In this document: positions 44,186-52,459 of the stretch, one piece after another | Layout of the letters: the number at the start of each line of letters is the position of its first letter | How positions within the stretch are numbered: the first letter of the stretch is position 1 | Assembly: GCA_002281855.1 (NCBI GenBank) | Contig: NCHQ01000004.1 | Span: forward strand, 1-64,000 | Length of the DNA: 64,000 nt | Source: Rhodospirillales bacterium 24-66-33 | GTDB lineage: Bacteria; Pseudomonadota; Alphaproteobacteria; Reyranellales; Reyranellaceae | Direction: 5' to 3' | The notes under the pieces: generated by a model | Told to the model about the DNA's origin: nothing | Databases searched by the model: none | The model's input: only the letters and a program-made list of their open reading frames with translations | Made by a program: the position numbers and the translations under genes

Positions 44186-45172
44186 ATGAAGACGAGACGA
44201 TTTGTGCTGGGCGCGCTGGCGGCGCTTGCCTGCACCGGATCGGCGTTTGCCGGAGCCCGGGCGCAGACCCAAAACTATCCCGACAAGCCGATCCGGCTGA
44301 TCGTGCCGTTCACGCCCGGCGGCGTGACCGACAATATCGGTCGCGTACTGGCCGAACGGATGGGGCGAGAACTCGGCCAGAGCCTCATCATCGACAATCG
44401 CGCAGGCGCCAACGGGCGGATCGGCACCGATGCCGTCGCCAAGGCCGCGCCCGACGGCTACACGCTGCCGCTGGGCGGCATCGGCGCGCTCACCATTCAT
44501 CCGCACATGCTCAAGGTGCCGTACGATCCGGTGAACGACTTCGTGCCGATCAGCCTCGTCGCCACGAACGATGTGGTCATCGTCGTCAACCCGAAGCTGC
44601 CGGTGAAGACGCCGGCCGACCTGGTGGCCTATGCGAAGGCCAACGGAGCCAAGATGCAGTACGGCTCCTCCGGCATCGGCGCGCCCACTCATCTCGCGGC
44701 CGAACTCTTCAAGACGCGTGTCGGATCCAGCATGGTGCACGTGCCCTACAAGGGCGACAGCGCCGCCGTGATGGATGTCGTCGCGGGCAATGTCGATCTC
44801 AGCTTCTCGACCGTTTCGGCCACCCTCTCGCTGATCCAGGCGGGCAAGCTCAGGGCAATCGCCATGACCGGCCTGCAGCGCTCGCAGAGCCTGCCCGACG
44901 TGCCGACACTCGACGAGACGGTGCTGAAGGGTTTCAACGCCGATACCTGGGTCGGCCTGTTCGCGCCTGCCCACACGCCCGAGCCGATCATCAAGCGGCT
45001 CCACCAGGCCACGGAGGTGGCGCTGGCCGATCCCGAGGTTCGCAGGAAGCTGGTCGCGGGCGGCAACAACATCGTCGGCAACGACACCGCCCAGTTCCGC
45101 GCCTTCCTCGATGGCGAATCGAAGAAGTGGGGCGAGGTGATCCGCACCGGCAACATCAAGCTGGACGAATGA
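44186..45172 (+). CDS. Bug-family tripartite tricarboxylate transporter receptor (first)
   Basis: A 328-residue periplasmic receptor. The N-terminus (MKTRRFVLGALAALACTGSA) is a signal peptide; the mature part begins near QNYPDKPIRLIVPFTPGG, which is the family signature, followed by VAKAAPDGYTL and VPYKGDSAAVMDVVAG. Bug proteins bind carboxylates for TctA/TctB permeases, which are not in this window. GGAGGA lies within the hairpin just upstream. It opens a run of CoA-dependent catabolic genes and is probably the receptor for the substrate degraded by them. Confidence 0.9.
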   Translation: MKTRRFVLGALAALACTGSAFAGARAQTQNYPDKPIRLIVPFTPGGVTDNIGRVLAERMGRELGQSLIIDNRAGANGRIGTDAVAKAAPDGYTLPLGGIGALTIHPHMLKVPYDPVNDFVPISLVATNDVVIVVNPKLPVKTPADLVAYAKANGAKMQYGSSGIGAPTHLAAELFKTRVGSSMVHVPYKGDSAAVMDVVAGNVDLSFSTVSATLSLIQAGKLRAIAMTGLQRSQSLPDVPTLDETVLKGFNADTWVGLFAPAHTPEPIIKRLHQATEVALADPEVRRKLVAGGNNIVGNDTAQFRAFLDGESKKWGEVIRTGNIKLDE

Positions 45173-45230
45173 TGCCGCCCGGCATGCGAGCGGTTTCATC
45201 GACTGTGCTGCAGGCCCGGGGAGTCGCCGA

Positions 45231-45986
45231 ATGAGCGCAGATCCCGTCCTCTACGAAATGCAGGGTCCAGTCGCGATCATCACCCTGAACCGTCCGGAAA
45301 AGCGCAACGTCGTCAATCTGGCGATGCGCGACGGTGTCCTGGCGGCGTGGAAGCGCTTCGACACCGATCCTGCAGCCCGTGTGGCCATCCTGACCGCCGC
45401 CGGCGACAAGGCCTTCTGCGCCGGTCGCGATCTTTCCGAGGCGGCGAGTGGCCACGGGCACGGCTTCATCCCCATCCTGCGCGACGGGGTGTCGGTCGCC
45501 AAGCCGGTGATCGCCGCGATCAACGGCGCGGCGCTGGGCGGGGGCTGCTTCATGGCGATCTCCTGCGACCTGTGCGTCGCGGCCGAAAGCGCGAGCTTCG
45601 CTCTGACCGAGGCCCGTGTCGGGCGCGCTCCGATCTATGCCTTCTGGCTGAACGGCATGATCCCGCAGAAGGTGGCGCTTGAGCTGGCGATGACCGGCAA
45701 TCCGGTCACGGCGCGCCGCGCCTACGAGCTCGGCCTGGTCAATCACGTCGTCGCCGACGGCTTCCTGATGGAAAAGGCCCTGGGCCTCGCGATGAATCTC
45801 TGTGCCGCCGCGCCGCTGGCCGTGAGCGCGACCAAGGCGATGATCTACGAGACCGCGGGCCTCGAACCGCAGGCCGCCCTGGCGGCCGCGCTCGAGAGGT
45901 TCGAGCCGGTGTTCGAGAGCGAGGACGCCCAGGAGGGCATGCGCGCCTTCCGCGAGAAGCGCCCGCCCGTGTGGAAAGGAAAATAG
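45231..45986 (+). CDS. Enoyl-CoA hydratase/isomerase family protein (first)
   Basis: A 251-residue crotonase-fold protein. Key segments are ITLNRPEKRNVVNLAMRD, CAGRDLSEA, INGAALGGGCFMAI and LTEARVGRAP. Of the two classic catalytic glutamates, the first is replaced (GGGC-F) and the second is kept (LTE-A). It acts on an acyl-CoA, possibly hydrating or isomerising it. GGGGAG precedes the ATG. It is first of three paralogues in the cluster (45231, 45996, 47967) around a CoA-transferase. Confidence 0.9.
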   Translation: MSADPVLYEMQGPVAIITLNRPEKRNVVNLAMRDGVLAAWKRFDTDPAARVAILTAAGDKAFCAGRDLSEAASGHGHGFIPILRDGVSVAKPVIAAINGAALGGGCFMAISCDLCVAAESASFALTEARVGRAPIYAFWLNGMIPQKVALELAMTGNPVTARRAYELGLVNHVVADGFLMEKALGLAMNLCAAAPLAVSATKAMIYETAGLEPQAALAAALERFEPVFESEDAQEGMRAFREKRPPVWKGK

Positions 45987-45995
45987 GAGAGAAAG

Positions 45996-46784
45996 ATGCC
46001 CCTGCTTTGCGAGAAACGCGGCCATGTGGCCATCCTGACCTTGAGCCGACCCGAGGCGCGCAACGCCTGGGACGAGGACTTCAATGAAGGTCTCGAGGCG
46101 CGACTCAGCGAACTCGAGCACGACCACGAGATCCGCTGCGTGATTCTGACCGGGGACGAGAAGGGTGCGGCCTTCTCGGCCGGCGCCAACCTCGCGGATA
46201 CCGAAACCCACACCGTCGCGTCGCCGGCGGCGTTCATCACCGGCATCCCGCACTGGCGAAAGTTCGTCGCCAACCTGCTGACCGACTTCCCCAAGCCGGT
46301 GATCGCCGGGGTCAACGGCTATGCGATCGGCATCGGCTGCATCGCCACCTATTGCTGCGATCTGATCGTGGCGTCGGAACGCGCCGAATGGCGCCTGCCG
46401 CAGGTGCGGCTGGGCATCATGCCGGCCTATGGCGGCGCCGTGCGGCTGGCGCGCTGGGTCGGCAAGGGCCATGCGATGAAGGCCGCACTCGGCCATCCGA
46501 TCGACGGGGCCGAAGCCTATCGCATCGGCCTGGCGCAGTGGCTGGTGCCGCACGCCGAACTCATGGACCGAGCGCTCGCGGTCGCCGAGGACATCGCGGC
46601 GCTGCCACCGCTCGCCGCGCGGCTGGCCAAGGAATCGCTGACCAAGGGCCTCGACATCCCCAACATCCAGGATGCTTCGGAGGTCGACGTCTATCGGTTC
46701 ATGGCGCTCAGCCAGACCGAGGATTCGAAGGAAGCGCACAAGGCCTGGCGCGAGAAGCGCAAGGCCACGGTGCGCGGGTCGTGA
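45996..46784 (+). CDS. Enoyl-CoA hydratase/isomerase family protein (second, active site altered)
   Basis: A 262-residue crotonase-fold protein with LTLSRPEARNAWDEDFNEGL, FSAGANLAD and VNGYAIGIGCIATYCCDL. Both classic catalytic glutamates are missing: the first position reads GIGC-I and the second LPQ-V. The oxyanion-hole glycines are kept, so CoA thioesters can still be bound, but simple hydration is unlikely. It follows the first paralogue after 9 bp, with AGGAGAGAAAG upstream, and is followed after 1 bp by the CoA-transferase gene. Confidence 0.88.
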   Translation: MPLLCEKRGHVAILTLSRPEARNAWDEDFNEGLEARLSELEHDHEIRCVILTGDEKGAAFSAGANLADTETHTVASPAAFITGIPHWRKFVANLLTDFPKPVIAGVNGYAIGIGCIATYCCDLIVASERAEWRLPQVRLGIMPAYGGAVRLARWVGKGHAMKAALGHPIDGAEAYRIGLAQWLVPHAELMDRALAVAEDIAALPPLAARLAKESLTKGLDIPNIQDASEVDVYRFMALSQTEDSKEAHKAWREKRKATVRGS

Positions 46785-46785
46785 C

Positions 46786-47970
46786 GTGACCGCCTTTACG
46801 GGAATCCGCGTCCTCGACCTCAGCCGCGTCCTCGCGGGGCCGTCCTGCGGGCAGATGCTCGCGGACTTCGGCGCCGACGTGATCAAGGTCGAGGATGTCG
46901 GTGGCGACGAGAACCGCAAGTGGGCGCCGGTCATCGACGGCCAGAGCGCCAACTTCCTGAGCGTCAACCGCGGCAAGCGCGGCATGACGCTCAACCTCAA
47001 GAGCCGGTCTGGCCAGGAGGTGCTGGCGGCATTGGTCAGCAAGGCGGACGTGGTGATTGACAGCTTCCTGCCCGCAGTCGCCCGGCGATTGGGCGTCGAC
47101 GACGCGACGTTGCGCGCGCTCCGGCCCGATCTGGTGCATGCGAGCATCAGCGGCTACGGCCACGAGGGGCCGCTCGCGGACAAGCCGGGCTACGATCTGA
47201 TGCTGCAGGCCTTTAGCGGCATGATGGCGATGACCGGCGAGCGCGAGGGGGGCCCGATCCGCGCCGGCGCCTCGTTCATCGACATGGCGACCGGCCTGCT
47301 CGCCTTTTCCGGGATCGCCACGGCGCTCTATGCGCGGCAGGCCGGCAAATCGGGCGGGCAGCATATCCGCGTCTCCCTGATGGAAACGGCGATCGCGCTG
47401 CTCGGCTATCACGTGCCGGCCTACACGATGGGGGGCAAGGTGCCGCCGCGCGACGGCTCGGGCGTGTGGCACATCGTGCCCTACCAGGCCTTCGCCACGC
47501 AGGACGGTCACGTGCTGGCGGGCGCCACCAACGATGCGGCGTGGCAGCGTCTGTGCTCGGCGATCGGCGCAACGGCACTCGCCGCCGATCCCACGTTCGC
47601 CACGGCGGCGCTGCGCATCGAGAATCGCGACCGCGTGATCCCGGCGCTGGCCGCGATCTTCGCCACCCGGCCGACCGCCGACTGGGTCGACGCGCTGGAT
47701 GCCGCCAATGTGCCGTGCGCGCCCGTGAATGACATCTCGCAGACGCTCGCCCATCCGCAGATCGCGGCGATGAAGATGGTGCTCGAGGTGGCCCGCCGCG
47801 ACGGCGGTTCGATGCCGCTGGTCGGTGTGCCGCTCAACCTGTCGGCGACGCCGGCGGCGCCCGGCGGCGCCCCGCCGCTGCTCGGCGAACACACCGACGC
47901 CATCCTGCGCGGTGAACTTGGATTGGACGAGGCGCGCATCGCGGCGCTGAGAGAAGAGGGAGCAATATGA
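46786..47970 (+). CDS. CaiB/BaiF-family CoA-transferase
   Basis: A 394-residue class III CoA-transferase. GIRVLDLSRVLAGPSCGQMLADFGADVIKVE (split here: VLDLSRVLAGPSCGQ, ADFGADVIKVED) opens the family, and the catalytic aspartate is in SFIDMATGLLAF. It moves CoA from an acyl-CoA to a free carboxylic acid, which would activate the imported substrate. The start is a GTG at 46786, 1 bp after the stop of the second hydratase, without a strong Shine-Dalgarno, so translation is coupled. Its stop overlaps the third hydratase start as ATGA. Confidence 0.92.
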   Translation: MTAFTGIRVLDLSRVLAGPSCGQMLADFGADVIKVEDVGGDENRKWAPVIDGQSANFLSVNRGKRGMTLNLKSRSGQEVLAALVSKADVVIDSFLPAVARRLGVDDATLRALRPDLVHASISGYGHEGPLADKPGYDLMLQAFSGMMAMTGEREGGPIRAGASFIDMATGLLAFSGIATALYARQAGKSGGQHIRVSLMETAIALLGYHVPAYTMGGKVPPRDGSGVWHIVPYQAFATQDGHVLAGATNDAAWQRLCSAIGATALAADPTFATAALRIENRDRVIPALAAIFATRPTADWVDALDAANVPCAPVNDISQTLAHPQIAAMKMVLEVARRDGGSMPLVGVPLNLSATPAAPGGAPPLLGEHTDAILRGELGLDEARIAALREEGAI

Positions 47971-48743
47971 GCGGCAGGATCGAACTCGAACGGCGGGGCG
48001 ACGGCGTGGCCGTGCTGTGGATCGACAATCCCGCGCATCGCAACGCGTTGAACAACACCTTGATCGATGCGCTGACCGGCCATTGCCGTGCCCTGGCCGC
48101 CGATCCCACCTGCCGGGTCCTGGTCATGCGCGGCCGCGGCGGAATCTTCTGCGCCGGCCGCGAGCTGCGCGACCTGCGGGCGCTGCAGGATGCGTCGAAC
48201 GACACGATCGTCGCGACCTACGAGAAGCTGAAGGCGCTGAACGAAGCCGTCTGGTTCTGCCCCAAGCCGACCGTCGCGCTGATCGAGAAATACGCGTTCG
48301 GTGCTGGCGCCACCCTGTCGAGCTGGTGCGACATCGCCCTGTCCGAGGAAACGGCCCTGTTCGCCTATCCCGAGGTCCATCATGGCTTCCCGCCCTCGCC
48401 CGCGCTGATGGCGCTGTTCCTGGCCGTCGGCCGCAAGAAGGCGATGGAGCTGGTCCTGACCGGACGCCGAATCGACGCGCTGGAAGCCGACCGCATCGGC
48501 CTCATCACGCGGGCCGTGCCGGCAGCATCGCTCGAGGCGGAGCTCGACAAGCTGCTGGCCGGGCTGCTGCGCAGCGGGCCCGATGCGGTCGCGCGGACGA
48601 AGCAATTCGTCTGGCACAGCGACGAGTCCGGCCATCGGGCTTCGATGGCAACCGCCGTGGATTCGATCAGCCTCGGGCTGGCGAGCCCGCAGGCTCGCGA
48701 AGGAATCGCCGCCTTCTTCGACAAGCGCGTTCCGAAGTGGTGA
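47967..48743 (+). CDS. Enoyl-CoA hydratase/isomerase family protein (third)
   Basis: A 258-residue crotonase-fold protein. Key segments are LWIDNPAHRNALNNTLIDAL, CAGRELRDLRA and EKYAFGAGATLSSWCDIAL; the second catalytic glutamate is kept in YPEVHHGF while the first position reads GAGA-T. It is translationally coupled to the CoA-transferase by a 4-bp overlap. It may handle a later step of the same pathway as the first paralogue, given the different loop around the active site. Confidence 0.9.
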   Translation: MSGRIELERRGDGVAVLWIDNPAHRNALNNTLIDALTGHCRALAADPTCRVLVMRGRGGIFCAGRELRDLRALQDASNDTIVATYEKLKALNEAVWFCPKPTVALIEKYAFGAGATLSSWCDIALSEETALFAYPEVHHGFPPSPALMALFLAVGRKKAMELVLTGRRIDALEADRIGLITRAVPAASLEAELDKLLAGLLRSGPDAVARTKQFVWHSDESGHRASMATAVDSISLGLASPQAREGIAAFFDKRVPKW

Positions 48744-48777
48744 CGGCGACAACGGCAAGAAAGAAAGGGACGAAATA

Positions 48778-49764
48778 ATGAATCGACGCAGGCTTCTGAT
48801 CGGCGCCGCCGCCCTCGCGGGGAGCGCATCGCCAGGCCCAAAGGGCGCCTTCGCGCAGGACACCTATCCTTCCAAGCCGATCAGGCTGGTGGTGCCGTTC
48901 CCGCCGGGCGGTCCGACCGACGTGTTCGGCCGCCGCTATGGCGAGCGCCTGTCGGCGCTGCTGGGCCAGCCCGTCGTCATCGAGAACAAGGCGGGCGCGG
49001 GCGGCACGATCGGCGCCGACCTCGTCGCGAAGGCGAAGCCCGATGGCTACACGATGTTGTTCGGCTCGTCGTCGACGCAGGTCACGAGCCCGCTGCTGAT
49101 GCCGACGCCGCCCTATCATCCGGTGAAGGACTTCGTGCTGTTCATCGTGGGGCGCGTGCCCATGGTGATCGCAGTGAACCCGGCGCTGCCGGCCAAGACG
49201 CTTCCCGAGTTGGTGGCGCTCCTCAAGGCCCATCCCGACAAGTACCGCTACAGCTCCTCCGGCATGGGCAGCATCAACCATCTGGGCGGCGAACTCTTCA
49301 AGATGAAGGCCGGCAACCTCAGCGCCCTGCACGTGCCCTACAAGGGCAACAGTCCGGCATTGCAGGCCTGCCTGTCGGGGGAGGTCGATTTCATGCTCGA
49401 CACGTTCGGCACCTCGTTCAGCCACTACAAGTCGGGCAAGCTGCGCTACCTCGCGGTGTGCGACGAGAAGCGCTCGGCGCTGGCGCCTGAAGTGCCGACG
49501 ACCGGGGAGAGCGGTTTGCCGGATGTCCAGGTGCTGACGGTCAATCCGGTGGCGCTGCCCGCCGGCACGCCGCAGCCGATCGTGACGGCCATCGCCGAGG
49601 CGACACGCAAGATCATGGCGGAGGAGAAGCTTCTGGCCGACCTGCGCAGCATGTCGATCGATCCGGTGGGCGATGCCGACCCGGCCAAGTCGGCCGCCTA
49701 CTTCACGAGCGAGATCGAGCGGTGGGGGCCCATCATCAAGGCGACCGGCGCCAAGATGGAGTAG
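48778..49764 (+). CDS. Bug-family tripartite tricarboxylate transporter receptor (second)
   Basis: A 328-residue periplasmic receptor. MNRRRLLIGAAALAGSAS is a signal peptide, possibly twin-arginine-type (RRR), ending near AFAQ. The mature start YPSKPIRLVVPFPPGGPTDV is the family signature, followed by VENKAGAGGTIGADLV-type and HVPYKGNSPALQACL segments. It ends the catabolic run and differs clearly from the first receptor (44186), so it may bind a related but distinct ligand. Convergent with the DUF1223 gene. Confidence 0.9.
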   Translation: MNRRRLLIGAAALAGSASPGPKGAFAQDTYPSKPIRLVVPFPPGGPTDVFGRRYGERLSALLGQPVVIENKAGAGGTIGADLVAKAKPDGYTMLFGSSSTQVTSPLLMPTPPYHPVKDFVLFIVGRVPMVIAVNPALPAKTLPELVALLKAHPDKYRYSSSGMGSINHLGGELFKMKAGNLSALHVPYKGNSPALQACLSGEVDFMLDTFGTSFSHYKSGKLRYLAVCDEKRSALAPEVPTTGESGLPDVQVLTVNPVALPAGTPQPIVTAIAEATRKIMAEEKLLADLRSMSIDPVGDADPAKSAAYFTSEIERWGPIIKATGAKME

Positions 49765-49767
49765 CCC

Positions 49768-50526
49768 TCAGCCCGAATAGGCGGGTTCCAGCTTGTTGCA
49801 GCCGATCATCGGGCCGTGATCGGACCATTGGACCAGCACGGCCACGCCCTGGGTGGCGCCGATGTCACCGCCGGGAACGGTCCAGCTCTTCGCCGCGCCG
49901 TCCCAATGGTCGATCAGTTCGAGGCGCCGCACGACGTTGAAGTTCTCGATCATGCGGCCCTGGTTCTCGCCGCTCTTCACCGGTGTGGTGTGGCGACGGT
50001 CGTAGACGGCCAGCGTCACGTCGGCGGTACGGCCGCCGAGCGGGAAGGGGTCGAGCCTGATGGTGAGCGGACTGCCCATCGTGCGTGCGAGTTCGGGCGT
50101 CGCGCGCCGGGGCGAGAGGGCCTGGGCCTTGGCCAGAAGCGCTTCGATGGGCGCCTTTTCGCGACCAGTGTCGTGGCCGATGCCGTCGACCACCATCTCC
50201 GGCGTGTAGACATAGCGTTGCTTCAGAACGCGGGCATAGGCGCGCTGACGCTCGGTCGTTTCGCGCGAAGCGAAGGGATCCCGCCAGCCGATATAGTCCC
50301 AGTAGTCGACGTGGAAGGCGAGGGCCACGATGTCGGGGCGCAGGGACAGGCGACCGAGATAGGCATCGGCCGGAGGACAGGAGCTGCATCCCTGCGACGT
50401 GAAGAGCTCGACGGCCCATGGACCGTCGCCGGCCGGCCGCGCGGACGACGGCAGCGCCGCCGACAGGCTGGCCGCAGCCGCACCGATCAGCAGGGATCTG
50501 CGACTTGGAATGAAAGACATCGTCAT
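49768..50526 (-). CDS. DUF1223 (thioredoxin-like) protein, exported
   Basis: A 252-residue protein. The N-terminus (MTMSFIPSRRSLLIGAAAAS) is a signal peptide with SRR typical of Tat export. The core VELFTSQGCSSCPPADAYLG carries a C-x-x-C motif as in thioredoxin-like proteins, and FHVDYWDYIGWRDPF is the DUF1223 hallmark. Function is unknown; a redox role in the periplasm is likely. The start could also be the ATG at 50520. It faces a Zur-box-like sequence upstream and may therefore be zinc-regulated together with aztAB. Confidence 0.85.
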   Translation of the reverse strand: MTMSFIPSRRSLLIGAAAASLSAALPSSARPAGDGPWAVELFTSQGCSSCPPADAYLGRLSLRPDIVALAFHVDYWDYIGWRDPFASRETTERQRAYARVLKQRYVYTPEMVVDGIGHDTGREKAPIEALLAKAQALSPRRATPELARTMGSPLTIRLDPFPLGGRTADVTLAVYDRRHTTPVKSGENQGRMIENFNVVRRLELIDHWDGAAKSWTVPGGDIGATQGVAVLVQWSDHGPMIGCNKLEPAYSG

Positions 50527-50641
50527 GACGACAGGATGCGCGCGCAGCCCTTGCTCTGCCAATCAACAATCGCTCACCGACCGCTCACTGCCCGGTGACG
50601 TTGCGGCCCGTGGAGGTCGCCGTGCCTTATGGACTCGGAAA

Positions 50642-50658
50642 GAGTAATATTATAACAA
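50642..50658. promoter_or_regulatory. Zur-box-like sequence upstream of aztAB
   Basis: GTAATATTATAAC (50644-50656), read on the minus strand as TTGTTATAATATTACT, resembles the Zur (zinc uptake regulator) box. It lies between the divergent DUF1223 gene and the aztA unit, in a promoter position for the latter. Confidence 0.65.
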
Positions 50659-50667
50659 TCTCTCCGA

Positions 50668-50784
50668 ATGCACCGACCGATCTCTCCCGGCACGACCCTG
50701 CTCGCCATGAGCGCTTCGACACGGATCGCCGTGGCGATCGCCGTCTCGGCGCTGCTCTGGCTGTGTGCCTGGTGGGCGTTGTAG
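50668..50784 (+). CDS. Small hydrophobic protein upstream of aztA
   Basis: A 38-residue frame beginning MHRPISPGTTLLAM and ending with a hydrophobic segment (IAVAIAVSALLWLCAWWAL). It ends 6 bp before the aztA start and lies behind the Zur box, so it could be a small membrane component or a leader peptide. No Shine-Dalgarno is visible and I do not recognise it. It may also be a chance frame. Confidence 0.4.
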   Translation: MHRPISPGTTLLAMSASTRIAVAIAVSALLWLCAWWAL

Positions 50785-50790
50785 GCCGCG

Positions 50791-51534
50791 ATGACCGCCG
50801 CCCTGCGCCTCACAGATCTGACCGTGAGCTACGATCGTCGCCCGGCGGTCCACCACGTGTCGGCGGAGATCCCCGCCGGCGAGATGACGGCCATCGTCGG
50901 TCCAAACGGGGCGGGCAAGAGCACGCTGCTGAAGGCGCTGGTCGGTCTCGCGCCGCGGATCGAGGGCCGGATCGAGTGCACCGCAAAGCGGATCGCCTAT
51001 CTGCCGCAGCAGGCGGAGATCGATCGTTCCTTCCCGATCTCGGTGCTCGATACGGTCCTGCTCGGCCGCTGGTCGCGTTTCGGCGGCTTCCGAGCCGCGA
51101 CATCCGCCGATTTGAACGATGCCCAACAGGCGATCGACGCGGTCGGCCTCTCGGATTTCGAGCGCCGGCCAATCGACACGCTCTCCGTGGGCCAGTTCCA
51201 GCGCGTGCTGTTTGCGCGCCTGCTGCTGCAGGATGCCGATCTCGTGCTGCTCGATGAGCCGTTCGCCGCCATCGACAGCAAGACCGTGGCCGACCTGATG
51301 GTCGTGATCCGCCGCTGGCGACAGGAGAAGCGCACCGTGGTCGCCGTGCTGCACGATTTCGACCAGGTCCGCCGCGACTTCCCGCACGCGCTGCTGCTGG
51401 CGCGCGAGCTGGTTGATGCCGGCCCGACCGTGCGTGTCCTGACGGCGGAGAACCTGGTGCGTGCCCGCGCCATGGCCGAAGCCTGGGACGAGCAGGCCGG
51501 CGCCTGCGACGTGCCGCTTCGGCTCAGCGCCTGA
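50791..51534 (+). CDS. aztA: Zinc ABC transporter ATP-binding protein AztA
   Basis: A 247-residue ATPase. Walker A is GPNGAGKSTLLKAL, the Q-loop region is YLPQQAEIDRSFPISVLDTV, the signature is LSVGQFQRVLFAR and Walker B is LVLLDEPFAAIDS. The sequence layout matches AztA, the ATPase of the zinc importer AztABC/AztD. A Zur-like box lies upstream. It is followed after 16 bp by the permease gene. The binding protein AztC and the chaperone AztD are not encoded nearby. Confidence 0.88.
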   Translation: MTAALRLTDLTVSYDRRPAVHHVSAEIPAGEMTAIVGPNGAGKSTLLKALVGLAPRIEGRIECTAKRIAYLPQQAEIDRSFPISVLDTVLLGRWSRFGGFRAATSADLNDAQQAIDAVGLSDFERRPIDTLSVGQFQRVLFARLLLQDADLVLLDEPFAAIDSKTVADLMVVIRRWRQEKRTVVAVLHDFDQVRRDFPHALLLARELVDAGPTVRVLTAENLVRARAMAEAWDEQAGACDVPLRLSA

Positions 51535-51550
51535 TCGAGCGTTCCGCGTC

Positions 51551-52420
51551 ATGTTCTACGAGTATGTGATCGCGCCCTTCGCGGATTTCGGCTTCATGCG
51601 CCGGGCCCTGGTCGCAAGTCTCGCGCTGTCGGTGGGTGGCTCGGCGATCGGCGTGTTCCTGATCCTGCGCCGTATGAGCCTGATGGGCGACGCGCTCGCC
51701 CATTCGCTGCTGCCCGGCGCCGCCCTCGGCTTCCTGGTCGGCGGCCTGTCGCTGCCGGCGATGAGCCTCGGCGGCTTCATCGCCGGCGTCACGACGGCGC
51801 TGCTGTCGGGCGTCATCGCGCGCTTCTCCAGCATGCGGGAGGATGCGAGCTTCGCCGCCGCCTATCTGACGGCAATGGCGCTGGGCGTTCTCATCGTCTC
51901 TCTGCGCGGCTCGGCGGTCGATCTCATGAACATCCTGTTCGGCGCGATCCTCGCCGTCGACGAGCCGGCGCTGATCCTCGTCGTGTCGACCGCGACCGCG
52001 ACCCTCATCGGTCTCGCCGCCATCTATCGCCCTCTGGTCGTCGAATGCTTCAACCCGGGCTTCCTCGCCGCCATGGGGATGCGGGGCTCGCTCTATCACT
52101 ATCTGTTCCTGTCGCTCGCCGTGCTGAACATGGTGGCGGGCTTCCAGGCACTGGGCACGCTGATGGCGCTGGGCCTGATCCTGCTGCCGGCCGTCGCCTC
52201 GTCCTTCTGGGCGCGCGAAGTGTGGTCGATGAGCCTGGTCGCCGCGCCCATGGCATTCGCCTCCGCGGCGATCGGGCTGCTGGTGTCGTTTCATGCCGGC
52301 CTGCCATCCGGTCCGGTCATCGTGCTGTGCGCCAGTTCGTTCTTCCTGGTGTCGCTGCTCTTCGGGTCGCGCGCCTCGGTGCGCGCCCGCCTGTCACGGT
52401 CGGTTCACTTGCGCGGGTGA
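51551..52420 (+). CDS. aztB: Zinc ABC transporter permease AztB
   Basis: A 289-residue membrane permease of the ABC-3 group with about eight hydrophobic segments. VIAPFADFGFMRRALVASLA at the start and MSLMGDALAHSLLPGAALGF are typical of zinc/manganese permeases, and VIVSLRGSAVDLMNILFG-like sequence follows. It would form the channel for zinc import with AztA. The ATG at 51551 is preceded by only a weak ribosome site. The gene after it is an unrelated hydrolase. Confidence 0.87.
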   Translation: MFYEYVIAPFADFGFMRRALVASLALSVGGSAIGVFLILRRMSLMGDALAHSLLPGAALGFLVGGLSLPAMSLGGFIAGVTTALLSGVIARFSSMREDASFAAAYLTAMALGVLIVSLRGSAVDLMNILFGAILAVDEPALILVVSTATATLIGLAAIYRPLVVECFNPGFLAAMGMRGSLYHYLFLSLAVLNMVAGFQALGTLMALGLILLPAVASSFWAREVWSMSLVAAPMAFASAAIGLLVSFHAGLPSGPVIVLCASSFFLVSLLFGSRASVRARLSRSVHLRG

Positions 52421-52459
52421 GGCGGCAGGCTAGGCTGCCTCCTGCGGAGGAAACCAAGC

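Noticed and set aside
46708..47892. 394-codon frame on the minus strand
   Set aside because: It is antisense to the CoA-transferase gene, with the His/Arg-rich composition typical of shadows.
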